From positions 308,352 to 372,351 of the forward strand of contig NZ_JYNX01000060.1 in the NCBI RefSeq assembly GCF_001044255.1: DNA of 64,000 bases, given 5' to 3'. Position 1 is the stretch's first letter. The number at the start of each line of letters is the position of its first letter. A program made the translations under genes and the position numbers. Below, one piece after another: positions 6,904 to 16,063 of this stretch. This DNA is from Mycolicibacterium chubuense. Its GTDB lineage: Bacteria > Actinomycetota > Actinomycetes > Mycobacteriales > Mycobacteriaceae. Below the pieces are notes generated by a model, which searched no databases, was not told the origin of the DNA, and saw nothing but the letters and a program-made list of their open reading frames with translations.

Positions 6904-6919
6904 TGAATGCCGTGGGCGG

Positions 6920-7375
6920 CTAGCCGGCGACGACGCTCAGCGACACCGTGGCGGCCACGTCGTGGTGCAGACGCACCGTGACGGGGTGGGTGCCGACGGT
7001 CTTGATGTGCGTCTTGGGCAGCTGCACCGTCCTCTTGTCGAGGTTCGGTCCACCGGCCTTCTTGATCGCGGCGACGACGTCGGCCGCGGTCACCGAGCCG
7101 AACAGCTTGCCCGAATCACCGGCGGTCTTGACCGCCAGCTCGACGCCCTCGAGACCCTCGAGCGCCGTCTTCAGCTCGTTGGCGTGCTCCAGGCTCTTGA
7201 CGCCCTTGAGCTCCTGGGCGCGCCGGATGTCCTCGGCCTGGCGCTGCGCGCCACGGGTGGCCACGATGGCCAGGCCGCGCGGCAGCAGATAGTTGCGGCC
7301 GTAGCCGTCCTTCACCTCGACCGCGTCGCCGGCCGTTCCGAGGTGCTCGACCTCGGCAGTCAGAATCAGTTTCAT
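6920..7375 (-). CDS. rplI: 50S ribosomal protein L9
   Basis: 151 aa, full length. It binds 23S rRNA at the base of the L1 stalk. The N-terminal L9 domain starts [17 protein letters not shown] and carries the signature [16 protein letters not shown], followed by the connecting helix and C-terminal RNA-binding domain. It is the last gene of rpsF-ssb-rpsR-rplI, starting 11 bases after rpsR, with a strong hairpin behind it. Confidence 0.98.
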   Translation of the reverse strand: MKLILTAEVEHLGTAGDAVEVKDGYGRNYLLPRGLAIVATRGAQRQAEDIRRAQELKGVKSLEHANELKTALEGLEGVELAVKTAGDSGKLFGSVTAADVVAAIKKAGGPNLDKRTVQLPKTHIKTVGTHPVTVRLHHDVAATVSLSVVAG

Positions 7376-7386
7376 CTCATTCGTCC

Positions 7387-7644
7387 TTATCGCGTCGACG
7401 AGCTGAACGGCAGCAACGCGACCTCACGGGCGTTCTTCACCGCGATCGCGATATCCCGCTGGTGCTGAACGCAATTGCCGGTCACCCGGCGGGCACGGAT
7501 CTTGCCGCGCTCGCTGATGTAGGTGCGCAGCAGCGCGGTGTCCTTGTAATCGATGTTCTGCCCCTTCTTCGAGCAGAACACGCACTTGCGTGTCTTGACC
7601 GGCTTTTCCGGAGCCGGACGCCTCTTCGTGGAGGACTTGGCCAT
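7387..7644 (-). CDS. rpsR: 30S ribosomal protein S18
   Basis: 85 aa beginning [20 protein letters not shown] at ATG 7644. CVFCSKK provides two of the cysteines of the zinc-binding (C+) S18 form, and [19 protein letters not shown] is the S18 signature. S18 pairs with S6 in the platform of the small subunit, and rpsF lies in the same operon. An annotator extending the frame upstream would run into ssb; the ATG is the conserved start. Confidence 0.97.
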   Translation of the reverse strand: MAKSSTKRRPAPEKPVKTRKCVFCSKKGQNIDYKDTALLRTYISERGKIRARRVTGNCVQHQRDIAIAVKNAREVALLPFSSSTR

Positions 7645-7693
7645 GGTTTGACTCTTTCTTGAAATGACTCGGATGTTTCCGAATGTTGTTGTC

Positions 7694-8200
7694 TCAGAAG
7701 GGCGGTTCTTCGTCGGCGCCGCCGAAGGATCCCGACGCGGGCGCGCTGCCCCACGGATCGTCCTTGGGCTGCTCCGAGCCGCGGGACGAGTTACCGCCTC
7801 CGCCTCCGCCGAACCCGCCACCGCCGCCACCACTGCGGCTGGCCTTGTTGACCTTCGCGGTCGCGTAGCGCAGCGAGGGCCCGATCTCGTCGACCTCAAC
7901 CTCGACCACCGTGCGCTTCTCACCCTCGCGGGTCTCGAAGGAGCGCTGCTTGAGCCGGCCCGTGACGATCACGCGCGACCCGCGGGTCAAGCTCTCGGCC
8001 ACGTTCTCGGCGGCCTCGCGCCAGATGTTGCACCGCAGGAACAGCGCTTCGCCGTCCTTCCACTCCCCGCTCTGCCGGTCGTAGATGCGCGGGGTGGACG
8101 CAACGGTGAAGTTGGCCACCGCGGCACCGGACGGCGTGAAACGCAGTTCCGGATCGGCGGTCAGGTTTCCGACGACGGTGATGGTGGTGTCACCAGCCAC
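7694..8200 (-). CDS. ssb: Single-stranded DNA-binding protein
   Basis: 168 aa, GTG at 8200 preceded by AGGAGG. The N-terminal OB fold ([20 protein letters not shown] to ~residue 115) is followed by a glycine-rich flexible linker. The protein ends in the acidic tail ADEEPPF, which recruits replication and repair partners. It binds exposed single strands at forks as a tetramer. It sits between rpsF and rpsR, the conserved arrangement (Rv0054). Confidence 0.97.
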   Translation of the reverse strand: MAGDTTITVVGNLTADPELRFTPSGAAVANFTVASTPRIYDRQSGEWKDGEALFLRCNIWREAAENVAESLTRGSRVIVTGRLKQRSFETREGEKRTVVEVEVDEIGPSLRYATAKVNKASRSGGGGGGFGGGGGGNSSRGSEQPKDDPWGSAPASGSFGGADEEPPF

Positions 8201-8266
8201 GAGTTCCTCCTAGGTGAGCGGACGTTGGGCGCGAGCCTACGCAGCGGCTCCGACGATCGGCACCCT

Positions 8267-8557
8267 TTAGTGCTTGTCGGTCCGCATCACCTTGGTCCGC
8301 AGCACGGACTCGTTCAGGTTGAGCTGACGGTCGAGCTCGGACACCGTCGCGGGCTCGGCCTTGACGTCGACGATCGCGTAGATGCCCTCGGCATGCTTGG
8401 CGATCTCGTAGGCCAGCCGGCGCCGGCCCCAGATGTCGACCTTGTCGACACTGCCGCCGTCCTTGCGGATGACGTTCAGGAACGTCTCCAACGACGGAGC
8501 AACGGTGCGCTCGTCGAGTGTGGGGTCGAGAATGACCATGATTTCGTATGGACGCAT
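8267..8557 (-). CDS. rpsF: 30S ribosomal protein S6
   Basis: 96 aa, [19 protein letters not shown] through [12 protein letters not shown], full length. First gene of the rpsF-ssb-rpsR-rplI operon, ATG at 8557 with GAGGAGG upstream. S6 forms a heterodimer with S18 in the 30S platform. A small GC hairpin precedes the ribosome binding site. Confidence 0.98.
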   Translation of the reverse strand: MRPYEIMVILDPTLDERTVAPSLETFLNVIRKDGGSVDKVDIWGRRRLAYEIAKHAEGIYAIVDVKAEPATVSELDRQLNLNESVLRTKVMRTDKH

Positions 8558-8587
8558 AGGAACCCATCACCTCCTCTGGTCTGATCG

Positions 8588-8606
8588 GCCGCGGCGTGTC
8601 CGCGGC
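8588..8606 (-). promoter_or_regulatory. Hairpin in the rpsF leader
   Basis: GCCGCGG-CGTGT-CCGCGGC, a perfect 7-bp stem about 30 bases before the rpsF start codon. On the mRNA strand it is followed by CCGA. Many bacteria carry an S6:S18-binding autoregulatory structure here. This could be a version of it, but I cannot confirm the known consensus by eye. Confidence 0.3.
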
Positions 8607-8673
8607 AGGAGGGTCGCCTGCGTCGGCAACCGGCCCAGGCTACAGGAACGGGCTTTGATCTGGGAAATCGCGA

Positions 8674-9150
8674 TCAGGGATGCCCGGGAACCGGCCAGTT
8701 CCACACGGACATGTCGCCCTTGGGGTAGTTCATGCAGACGTCGGTCGCGTGCGCGACCACACCCTTGTTGTTGAAGAACAGCTTGGCCCAGTTGCCCCAC
8801 CGCGTCGCGGTCTGCTCGTAGAACACGTTGGTGGCGGTGTCCTCGGAGTACTGCCGGCGCGCGACCGGGTCGAGGGAGAAGAACCAGTGGATGCGATCGA
8901 AGGCCATCTGCTGGACGTCGGCCGGCCGGTTGCTCCGGTCGATCATGTAGCGCTCGAAGTACACCGGGCTGGTGTCGCGAGCCGCGGCCATGTACTGCTC
9001 GACGTCGCAGGTGGTGACGATGATGCGGTGCGGGATCGGGTAGTCGTCGGTGGAGTCGGCGTTGGCCGGACCCGCTGCTCCCAGGAACGCCGTCGCCGCG
9101 GCCGCTGCCGCCAGCGCCATCTGCGTCGTGCGCCTGATCAGTCCGCTCAT
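8674..9150 (-). CDS. Secreted DUF5078-type protein
   Basis: 158 aa from ATG 9150, behind GGGAG. The N-terminus ([20 protein letters not shown]) with cleavage near GPANADS is a Sec signal peptide. The mature part ([54 protein letters not shown]) resembles the mycobacterial DUF5078 secreted family. Two cysteines (TTCD, DVCM) may form a disulfide. Molecular function unknown. It reads in the same direction as rpsF but after a gap with its own leader. Confidence 0.7.
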   Translation of the reverse strand: MSGLIRRTTQMALAAAAAATAFLGAAGPANADSTDDYPIPHRIIVTTCDVEQYMAAARDTSPVYFERYMIDRSNRPADVQQMAFDRIHWFFSLDPVARRQYSEDTATNVFYEQTATRWGNWAKLFFNNKGVVAHATDVCMNYPKGDMSVWNWPVPGHP

Positions 9151-9239
9151 CGTCACTCCCACCTCATGGCACGCAGAGAGCTGCCAGTCGTCTGCCAACT
9201 ATATAGCGCATCTAGGCAGATGGACATCCCCGTCAGATG

Positions 9240-9542
9240 TCAGCCGCCGTTGGTCACCGGGTTCGACGACAGCGTGATGAAGCTGCCGTGTTTCCACACA
9301 CCCCAGCGCCCGCCCCACATCGACGTCCACACCACCGGCTCGCCGTTCCACATCTCAGCGGGCTTGCGCGGCGCCCAGTTCGGCACCGGCTCACCCGGCG
9401 GGTTCGGAGGGAACTCGGCGGGCCCCGGCGGGGGCGGCGGAGCCGGCTGCGCGAACGCGGGTGCGGCGCCGAAGCCGAGGGCGCCCGCGACGAGACCACC
9501 GAGGATCACTGCGGCGGGCAGGGCCCGGTCGAGAAAGGTCAT
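9240..9542 (-). CDS. Small secreted proline-rich protein
   Basis: 100 aa from ATG 9542 (CTGGAG upstream). Signal peptide MTFLDRALPAAVILGGLVAG with a cleavage site near AFAQ, then a proline-rich stretch PAPPPPPGPAEFPPNPPGEP, then a tryptophan-rich end (PVVWTSMWGGRWGVWKHG). This is typical of small mycobacterial cell-envelope proteins. No assigned function. Upstream in-frame codons (to 9734) lie in the DUF1206 gene on the other strand and are not needed. Confidence 0.65.
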   Translation of the reverse strand: MTFLDRALPAAVILGGLVAGALGFGAAPAFAQPAPPPPPGPAEFPPNPPGEPVPNWAPRKPAEMWNGEPVVWTSMWGGRWGVWKHGSFITLSSNPVTNGG

Positions 9543-9660
9543 GAGACGACTCCAGCCTGAGATGCAGCGGTTGCTTAGCAAATATAACCACCCGCGGGGA
9601 GCGGCAAACAGTCGACGCCGTCCCGGTTTCGCCCACAGCGCCCGAGGGTAGAGCGCAGCC

Positions 9661-10467
9661 ATGGTCCGGCCGCCGCTCGTCGACCGGATCGTGGCCCACG
9701 ACGGGGTGCGCCGGGCGGCTCGGGCCGGCTTCATCGCCAGTGGCTCGCTGCACTTCCTGATCGCCTATGTCATCGCGCGGATCGCGATCGGGCGCGGCGG
9801 GCACGCCGACCCCTCCGGAGCGATGGCGACGCTGGCCGCGGCGACCGACGGGGTGCTCATCCTGTGGGCCATCGCCGCCGCGCTCATCCCGTTGGCGGCC
9901 TGGCGCCTCACCGAGGCGCTGCTCGGTCTGCATCCGGCCGAAGGCGGGCGAGACCCCCGCGACGCGAGCATCGGCAACCGGCTCAAAGCCCTGGGTCTGC
10001 TGGCCGTCTACTGCAGCGTGGGCTACACCTGCGCGCGGTTCGCCATCGGCAGCCGCGAGACCAGCAGTGAGCAGAACACCGGCCTGAGTGCCCAACTGAT
10101 GCAATCGTTTTCGGGTCGCGCCGCGCTGATCGCGGTCGGCGCGGTGGTCGCCGTCATCGGTGGCTACTACGCCTACAAGGGCGCCTCACGACGATTCGTC
10201 GACGACCTGACCATCTCGGGCGGGCGACTCGTGGTCGTGCTCGGGGTGTACGGCTACGTCGCCGAGGGTGTCGTCTACTCGCTGGCCGGCATCCTGGTGA
10301 TCGTCGCCGCCGTCCGGGCCGATCCGGCCAAGGCCGCCGGATTGGACGCTGCCGTGCAGACCCTCGGCGCCGCGAATTCCGGGGACGCGCTGCTGATGTT
10401 CGCCGCGCTGGGCTTCGCGGCCTACGGCCTCTACAGTTTCGCGCTGGCGCGCTGGGCCCGGATGTGA
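9661..10467 (+). CDS. DUF1206 family membrane protein
   Basis: 268 aa. Three repeats of paired transmembrane helices are visible (SLHFLIAYVIARIAIG / TDGVLILWAIAAALIPLAAW; GLLAVYCSVGYTCARFAIG / AALIAVGAVVAVIGGYYAY; GVYGYVAEGVVYSLAGILVI / ALLMFAALGFAAYGLYSFA). This triplicated layout is characteristic of DUF1206. Function is unknown. The GT87 gene on the opposite strand runs under its last 282 bases, an unusually long convergent overlap. Confidence 0.75.
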   Translation: MVRPPLVDRIVAHDGVRRAARAGFIASGSLHFLIAYVIARIAIGRGGHADPSGAMATLAAATDGVLILWAIAAALIPLAAWRLTEALLGLHPAEGGRDPRDASIGNRLKALGLLAVYCSVGYTCARFAIGSRETSSEQNTGLSAQLMQSFSGRAALIAVGAVVAVIGGYYAYKGASRRFVDDLTISGGRLVVVLGVYGYVAEGVVYSLAGILVIVAAVRADPAKAAGLDAAVQTLGAANSGDALLMFAALGFAAYGLYSFALARWARM

Positions 10468-12024
10468 TGCGCGGGGCCGCAGCCAGTCCGGTAGCCACAC
10501 GGGATAGGCATCGGGTGCCCGGTCGAACACTCCGCCCGCCGGATCGTCGACGCCGCCCCGGCGCACCACATCCAGCTCCGGCCGGTAGATCTGTCGAATC
10601 ACCAACGCGCACAACACGACCACCGCGACGTCACGCAGCAGCACGGTCGCGGTGAACCACTGCTCGGGCAGACCCTTGTTCTGCTCACCGAACAGATACA
10701 GCATCCGCGGCACCCACACCAGCATGTCGATCGTCATCCACGCCAACAGAACTCGCCGGTGCGGCAGGGCCAGCACCGCCAGCGGCACCAGCCACAACGA
10801 GAACTGCGGGCTCCACACCTTGTTGGTGAGCAGGAACGCCGCCACCACTAGAAACGCCAGCTGAGCGATCCGCGGCCGGCGCGCTGCGGTCAGCGCGATG
10901 TAGCCGATCGCGATGCAGCACGCCGCGAACAACGCCGCGGTGATCGAGTTGAGCACCACCGGCGGTTCCCAGAACCCGAGGTCGGGATCGAAGCCCTGCC
11001 ACCCGGTGAACGACTTCACCACGTTGTAGATCGAGTCCATGTCGTCCCCACGGCGGGTGTTTAGCCGGAAGAACTCCGACCAGCCGCGGGGAAACAGCAC
11101 CATGATCGGCAGGTTGACCACCAGCCACGTGATCGCGGCCGTCAGCGCGGTCTTACCGACCTCGCGCAGGCGCCCGGTTCGAATCGCCAACAGCGTCAAC
11201 GGGATCAGCAGCAGCAGCGGATAGAGCTTGGCCGCCACGCCGAGCCCGATCAGCACCCCGGCCAGTACCGGACGGCGGCGGGCCCAGGCCAGCAAGGCTC
11301 CCGCCGCCAACCCGGTCGCCAGCGCGTCGAAGTTCGTGAAGATCTGGAAGACCACGATCGGGGAGGCTGCCACCAGCGCGGCGTCCCAGATGCGCCGCGC
11401 ACCGGCCAGCAGGGCGGTCGCCCACACCGTCGTCAGCCACGCCAGCGCCAGACCGAACGCGGAGATGTTGAAGAACATCACCACCTCGGCGATGATCGGC
11501 ACCGACGTCAGCTTCGTCAGCGTCGTGTACGTCTTCGCCAGGGACATCGACAGGTACTGGTAGATGCCCGTCAGCACCGGATACTCCATGTACCGCACCG
11601 CGGGGGTGCCGTCGTACTGCAGCCGCGGCTTGCCCTTCTCGTCGGTCTCCAGCCAACTCGACTTGTACGGGAACTTGCCGAGATTCAACAGTTCCGCGGT
11701 GTAGAGCGGCACGGTGTCGGAGTAGCAGAGCTCGTAGTAGGCGCGGTTGTTCGCCCAGTTGCCGACCCGCTGATCGGCGGTGCCCGTGCCCGTCGTCTGC
11801 AGGCAGGCCGCCTTCGTCGAGTAGCCGAGCGCCAGGAACACCAGCGCGATGACGAGCATCACCCGCAGCGGGGTCATGAACCGGGTGCGGCCGATCAGCG
11901 CGTGCCTGCCGACGGGTCCGCCGATGGTGCCGGCCAGCGCGGCACCGAGAGTGTCGGTGCGGCTGGGGAAATCGCGATCGTCGAGGCTCCGCAGATCGTC
12001 TGCGAGAGGGCCCGGCGAGGTCAC
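10186..12024 (-). CDS. GT87-type polyprenyl-phosphate-dependent glycosyltransferase
   Basis: 612 aa multipass membrane protein, GTG 12024 overlapping the ponA1 stop by 4 bases (GTGA). It has many hydrophobic helices (e.g. VMLVIALVFLALGYSTKAA) and GT-C features of the DUF2029/GT87 family that use polyprenyl-linked sugars to build envelope glycans (Rv0051-like). The recognisable protein ends around WLPDWLRPRA. The frame then stays open for a further ~92 residues made of the antisense of the DUF1206 gene, with no domain character. The tail may reflect loss of the normal stop codon. Coupling to ponA1 suggests an envelope-assembly role; the exact acceptor is unknown. Confidence 0.75.
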   Translation of the reverse strand: MTSPGPLADDLRSLDDRDFPSRTDTLGAALAGTIGGPVGRHALIGRTRFMTPLRVMLVIALVFLALGYSTKAACLQTTGTGTADQRVGNWANNRAYYELCYSDTVPLYTAELLNLGKFPYKSSWLETDEKGKPRLQYDGTPAVRYMEYPVLTGIYQYLSMSLAKTYTTLTKLTSVPIIAEVVMFFNISAFGLALAWLTTVWATALLAGARRIWDAALVAASPIVVFQIFTNFDALATGLAAGALLAWARRRPVLAGVLIGLGVAAKLYPLLLLIPLTLLAIRTGRLREVGKTALTAAITWLVVNLPIMVLFPRGWSEFFRLNTRRGDDMDSIYNVVKSFTGWQGFDPDLGFWEPPVVLNSITAALFAACCIAIGYIALTAARRPRIAQLAFLVVAAFLLTNKVWSPQFSLWLVPLAVLALPHRRVLLAWMTIDMLVWVPRMLYLFGEQNKGLPEQWFTATVLLRDVAVVVLCALVIRQIYRPELDVVRRGGVDDPAGGVFDRAPDAYPVWLPDWLRPRASHPGPARQRETVEAVGREAQRGEHQQRVPGIRGAEGLHGSVQSGGLGRIGPDGGDDHQDAGQRVDDTLGDVAVHPEHDHESPARDGQVVDESS

Positions 12025-14534
12025 GGAGGCGGCGGGGGAGCGCCGGGCGCGACCGGGACCGGGGCACCGGGAGGCGGCGGCGCCCCCGGTACGACCTCCG
12101 GGCCGGGCGGGGCCCCGACGGGGGCCGGCGCCGGCGTGGCCGGCACGGTGGTCGGCGGGCCCCACGGAATCGTGATGCCGGGCGCGATCTCCAGCGTCGG
12201 CTGGATCACCGTCTCCGACGGGGGCGGCGCGACCGTGGTCGACGGCGGCGGAGGCGGCGCCTGCGGCACACCCGCGTAACCGCCGATCTCCTCGGGCTTG
12301 GGGAACGACTCGTTGTCGGTGCCGTCGAGGGCGCCGTCCATCGTGGCCTTCCAGATCTGCCCCGGCAGGCCCGACCCGTACACGGCCCCGCCGGACTCGT
12401 TCACCAGCGGCTTGGTGCCGTCGACGGTGCCCACCCACACCGCCGTCGACAGCGACGGCGTGTAGCCGACCATCCACGCGTCCCGGTTGTCGCCGGTGTC
12501 ACCGAGTTGGTTGGTGCCGGTCTTGGCTCCCGACGGGCGCCCACCCGCCAGCGCCCTGCCTGAGTACCCGGCGATGGGCTGCATCGCCGCGATCACGTTG
12601 TCGGCCACCGCCTTGTCGATGCGCTGCTCGCCCGAGTTGTCCTCCTGGCCGGCATCGAAGAGGACCGTGCCCTCGGCGTTGACGACCTTCTGCACGAAGT
12701 GCGGCTTGTGGTAGACGCCCGACGCGGCGATCGTCGCGTACGCCGAGGCCATGTCGATGACCCGGGACTGGTACTGGCCGAGCACGACGCCGTTGTTCGG
12801 TGGGCCGCCCTTACCGTCCTCGGACAGCGTGTGCTCCACACCGGGGAAGCTCTCGGCGATGCCGGCCTGGTGCGCGGCGTCGGCGACGTCCTGCGGTCCG
12901 TTCTTGAGCTTCAGCATCAACCGGTAGTAGCTGGTGTTCAGCGACCGCTTCAGCGCCTCGGCGATGTTGCAGGTGCCGCAGCTGCTGCCCTCGACGTTGG
13001 TGATCTTGATGCCGTCGACGGTCACCGGCGAGCTGTCGACCTGATAGCCCAGCCCCATGCCCTGCTGCAGCGCCGCGACGAGTGCGAACACCTTGAACGA
13101 CGATCCGGTGGGCAGCCCGGCCTGGGCGAAGTCGAACCCGTTGGCATCGGAGCCACCGTAGTAGGCCTTGACGCCGCCGGTCTTCGGGTCGATCGACACC
13201 ACCGCGGTGCGCATGTCCGGGTCCTGGCCGTCCATGTACTCCGAGACCGCGTCGACCGCGGCGGACTGCGCCTTCGGGTCGATCGTCGTGGTGACCTGGA
13301 GGCCTTCGGTGTTCAGCTGCTGCTCGCTGATGTTGAAGATGTCCATCAGCTCGTTGGTCACCTGGCGCTCGATCAGCCCGTTCGGCCCGGTGGTCTGGTT
13401 CTGGGTGCTCGCCGCGTCCTTCGGGATCGTCGGCGGGAACACCTGCGCCGCGCGGTCCTGTGCCGACAGCGCGCCGATCTGCACCATGCCGTCGAGCACC
13501 CAGTTCCACCGCTCGTTCGCGGCCTCCGGGTCGACGGCCGGGTCGAGTGCCGACGGCCGCTGGATCAGCGCCGCCAGCAGAGCGCCCTCGGCGACGGTGA
13601 GCTGCTCGACGGGCTTGTTGAAGTACGCCTTCGACGCGGCGGCCACCCCGTAGGCGCCCCGGCCGAAATAGATGATGTTCAGATACGACTGCATCACCTG
13701 GTCTTTGGACCACTCGCTGGACATCTTGGTGGAGATGACCAGCTCCTTGGCTTTTCGGATCAGCCCGCCCACGCCGGAGCGCGCATCGCCCACCAACGCG
13801 TTCTTGACGTACTGCTGCGTGATCGTCGACCCGCCCTGCAGGTCGCCGCCGAAGATGTTGTTCTTGAAAGCGCGCAGGAAGCCGGTGAACGAGAAGCCCG
13901 GATTGGAATAGAAGTCCCGATCCTCGGCGGCCATCACCGCGTCGCGCACGTGCACCGGGATCTGGTCGATGTTGACGTCGACCCGGTTGCCCTCCGGCGG
14001 AACGATCTTCGCGATCTCCGAACCGTCGCTGGCCAGGATCGTCGACACCTGCGCGGTGCGGATGTCGCCCGGCTTGGGCACGTCGACGATCAGATACGCC
14101 ATCCCGAACGTCAGCAGCGGCAGCACGATCAGCACCGCAGCCATCGCGATGAGGCTGCGGCGCACCCATTTACCGCTGATCTGCTCGCGCAGGGTGGGCT
14201 TGCGTCCCGGCGGACCGCCACCGCCCGGAGGGCCTCCGCCGCCGGGCGGCCGGCCCGGGGGCGGCGGTTGCTTCGGCGGGCCGCCGTCGAGCGCGCGCTT
14301 GACGGCGTCGATCGGGTCCTGCAGATGGCGGGGACGTTCGTCGCGCACCGGGGGCAGCACGGTGGTCAGCCGGTCGTCGGGGGCGGGCCGGGGCGGACGC
14401 GGCGCATCCGGGCCGGGCGGCCGACGCCGAGGGGCGTCGGCACGGTGCTGGGGTCGCGCGTTCACACCGTCAGCCGCCCTGCGCCCATCGCGGGCACTGT
14501 CGGCTGATCGGTCGTGACGCCCGTCGCTATTCAC
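12021..14534 (-). CDS. ponA1: Bifunctional penicillin-binding protein PonA1
   Basis: 837 aa class A PBP that polymerises and cross-links peptidoglycan. In order: a proline/glycine-rich cytoplasmic N-terminus, one transmembrane helix (~150-175), a GT51 transglycosylase (AAEDRDFYSNPGFSF with catalytic Glu near 203; GGSTITQQYVKN), and a transpeptidase with SxxK in GSSFKVFAL (~477), SLN and KTGT. A long proline-rich tail ends in PPPPP. Residues match M. tuberculosis PonA1 (Rv0050) throughout. Start GTG 14534, overlapping the DUF5318 gene by 8 bases. It is co-transcribed with the GT87 gene. Confidence 0.95.
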   Translation of the reverse strand: MNSDGRHDRSADSARDGRRAADGVNARPQHRADAPRRRPPGPDAPRPPRPAPDDRLTTVLPPVRDERPRHLQDPIDAVKRALDGGPPKQPPPPGRPPGGGGPPGGGGPPGRKPTLREQISGKWVRRSLIAMAAVLIVLPLLTFGMAYLIVDVPKPGDIRTAQVSTILASDGSEIAKIVPPEGNRVDVNIDQIPVHVRDAVMAAEDRDFYSNPGFSFTGFLRAFKNNIFGGDLQGGSTITQQYVKNALVGDARSGVGGLIRKAKELVISTKMSSEWSKDQVMQSYLNIIYFGRGAYGVAAASKAYFNKPVEQLTVAEGALLAALIQRPSALDPAVDPEAANERWNWVLDGMVQIGALSAQDRAAQVFPPTIPKDAASTQNQTTGPNGLIERQVTNELMDIFNISEQQLNTEGLQVTTTIDPKAQSAAVDAVSEYMDGQDPDMRTAVVSIDPKTGGVKAYYGGSDANGFDFAQAGLPTGSSFKVFALVAALQQGMGLGYQVDSSPVTVDGIKITNVEGSSCGTCNIAEALKRSLNTSYYRLMLKLKNGPQDVADAAHQAGIAESFPGVEHTLSEDGKGGPPNNGVVLGQYQSRVIDMASAYATIAASGVYHKPHFVQKVVNAEGTVLFDAGQEDNSGEQRIDKAVADNVIAAMQPIAGYSGRALAGGRPSGAKTGTNQLGDTGDNRDAWMVGYTPSLSTAVWVGTVDGTKPLVNESGGAVYGSGLPGQIWKATMDGALDGTDNESFPKPEEIGGYAGVPQAPPPPPSTTVAPPPSETVIQPTLEIAPGITIPWGPPTTVPATPAPAPVGAPPGPEVVPGAPPPPGAPVPVAPGAPPPPP

Positions 14535-14952
14535 TGGCCGTCCGCGCGTTGCTGCGCGCGGTCTGGGTGCGGCGCGAACCCTTGGGGGGCGGCACCGCGC
14601 CGAGCACGTAGGACTTCACCAGATGGTTCCAGCTGCAGGTCCGACACACCTCCACCACATGAACCGAGAACTCGTCGTAACGGGTTGCCAGCAGAACCAG
14701 CTCCTCTGCCGTGCGGGCGGATCCGGACACCGCACCGAGATGGTCACCGAACACCCACGACACCAGGGTCAGCTGCTCCTTGCGGCAGATCGGGCACATC
14801 ACCGAACTGGGCTTGCCGTGGAACTTCGCCGCGCGCAACAGGTAGGGGTTGGCGTCGCAGACCTCCGTGACGCCGGTGCGTCCCGAGTAGACCTCCGCCA
14901 GCAGGGACCGCCGCCTCAGGGCGTAGTCCACCACCTGTCGCTGCAATCGCAC
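14527..14952 (-). CDS. DUF5318 zinc-ribbon-like protein
   Basis: 141 aa, Rv0049-like. Cysteine pairs CPIC (~52) and CRTC (~103) could bind zinc. Other conserved stretches are LAEVYSGRTGVTEVCDANPY and SVHVVEVCRTCSWNHL. Function unknown. It lies directly upstream of ponA1 and overlaps it by 8 bases in all mycobacteria I recall, which suggests a shared envelope role. GTG at 14952 is the likely start. Confidence 0.75.
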   Translation of the reverse strand: MRLQRQVVDYALRRRSLLAEVYSGRTGVTEVCDANPYLLRAAKFHGKPSSVMCPICRKEQLTLVSWVFGDHLGAVSGSARTAEELVLLATRYDEFSVHVVEVCRTCSWNHLVKSYVLGAVPPPKGSRRTQTARSNARTASE

Positions 14953-15076
14953 GCAGACCAGAGTACGTCGGCACCCGGGCCGCGGACGCGTGACATGGCT
15001 CCCGGGTCGGCCCCGAACCCGCCGTGATCCGCGCTGGCCTGCGGGATCACGGACTCAACTCCTACGATCATCTCTC

Positions 15077-15946
15077 GTGGCTTCTGGCAGCTCGGCCCGT
15101 GGGGCAACGTGGACGCGGGCAAAGGACAGCGACCGCACCGACACGTGCCAGATCCTCGACACCGCGCTGGCCGAGGGCCAGCTGTCGATGACCGAGCACG
15201 GCGAGCGGGTGAAGGCCGCCACCAACGCCGCCACGCTGGGTCAACTGCAAGAGCTGGTCTCCGACCTGCAGACCGCCAACGCGCCCACCCAGCTGCGCAA
15301 ACCGCCCCGGCAGCTGCCCAAACTGCCCGGCGGCTGGGGCATCCGGATCGCGATGGCGTCGGTGCTGGTGCTCCTCGGCGTGGCCATCGGGTGGGGCCTC
15401 TACGGCAACACGCCTTCACCGCTGAACTTCACCTCCGACCCGGGCGCCAAGGCCGACGGCATCCCCGCCACGGTGCTCACCCCGCCCCGGCAGCTGCACT
15501 CCGTCGGCGGGCTCACCGGGCTGTTCACCCAGATGAAGCAGAAGTTCGGCGACACCAAGGGCTACAGCCTCACGATCTACTCCGACTACGCCTCGCTGGA
15601 ACGTCCCGACCCCACCGAACCCCGGCGGGTGCTGCGCTACTCCTACCGCGGCGGCTGGGACGACCCGACAGAGACGAGCACGGGGTCGGACGCCCGTCTG
15701 GTGGACCTGGCCGCGTTCGACGTGCCGAAGCTCGTCGGCATTCTCCGGGGCGCTCCGGAGACGCTCGGGATCGACCCGGCCGAGGTGAAGACCACTTACC
15801 TCAGCATCGACCCGAACAGCGACATGACCGCGCCGCCGGAGAGCATCGAGCTCAGCATCTACGTCTCGCCGACGTTCGGGAACAGCGGATACATCGAGCT
15901 CAACGGCGACATGACGGTCAAGCGGATCAGCTACCCCAGCTCCTGA
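15077..15946 (+). CDS. DUF1707-domain single-pass membrane protein
   Basis: 289 aa from GTG 15077 (Rv0048c-like). Residues ~14-60 are a DUF1707 domain (RTDTCQILDTALAEGQLSM, then ERVKAATNAATLGQL). A helix at ~95-118 (IRIAMASVLVLLGVAIGWGLY) follows, then a ~170-residue extracytoplasmic domain. In-frame codons upstream to 14990 are poorly protein-like. No clear ribosome binding site precedes the GTG. Function unknown. Confidence 0.7.
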   Translation: MASGSSARGATWTRAKDSDRTDTCQILDTALAEGQLSMTEHGERVKAATNAATLGQLQELVSDLQTANAPTQLRKPPRQLPKLPGGWGIRIAMASVLVLLGVAIGWGLYGNTPSPLNFTSDPGAKADGIPATVLTPPRQLHSVGGLTGLFTQMKQKFGDTKGYSLTIYSDYASLERPDPTEPRRVLRYSYRGGWDDPTETSTGSDARLVDLAAFDVPKLVGILRGAPETLGIDPAEVKTTYLSIDPNSDMTAPPESIELSIYVSPTFGNSGYIELNGDMTVKRISYPSS

Positions 15947-15993
15947 GCGACGCCTGACGGCCGTCGCGCGGCGCACCCGTGTGGCGCTCAATA

Positions 15994-16006
15994 TATCGGC
16001 GCGATA
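15994..16006 (+). promoter_or_regulatory. Candidate PadR operator
   Basis: TATCG-GCG-CGATA, a perfect 5-bp inverted repeat in an AT-rich patch (AATATATCGG...GATACTAT) 58 bases upstream of the PadR gene. PadR repressors typically bind such ATAC/GTAT-like dyads in their own promoter. Autoregulation is inferred. Confidence 0.4.
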
Positions 16007-16063
16007 CTATTGCGCGACGTGTCGGATCGTCCTAGCGGCGAATCATGAGAAGGGGGTGCCCGG

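Noticed and set aside
12699-14507. Long open frame opposite ponA1
   Set aside because: Antisense shadow of a GC-rich gene; the composition is Arg/Val/Asp-rich with no domain, and ponA1 on the other strand is certain.
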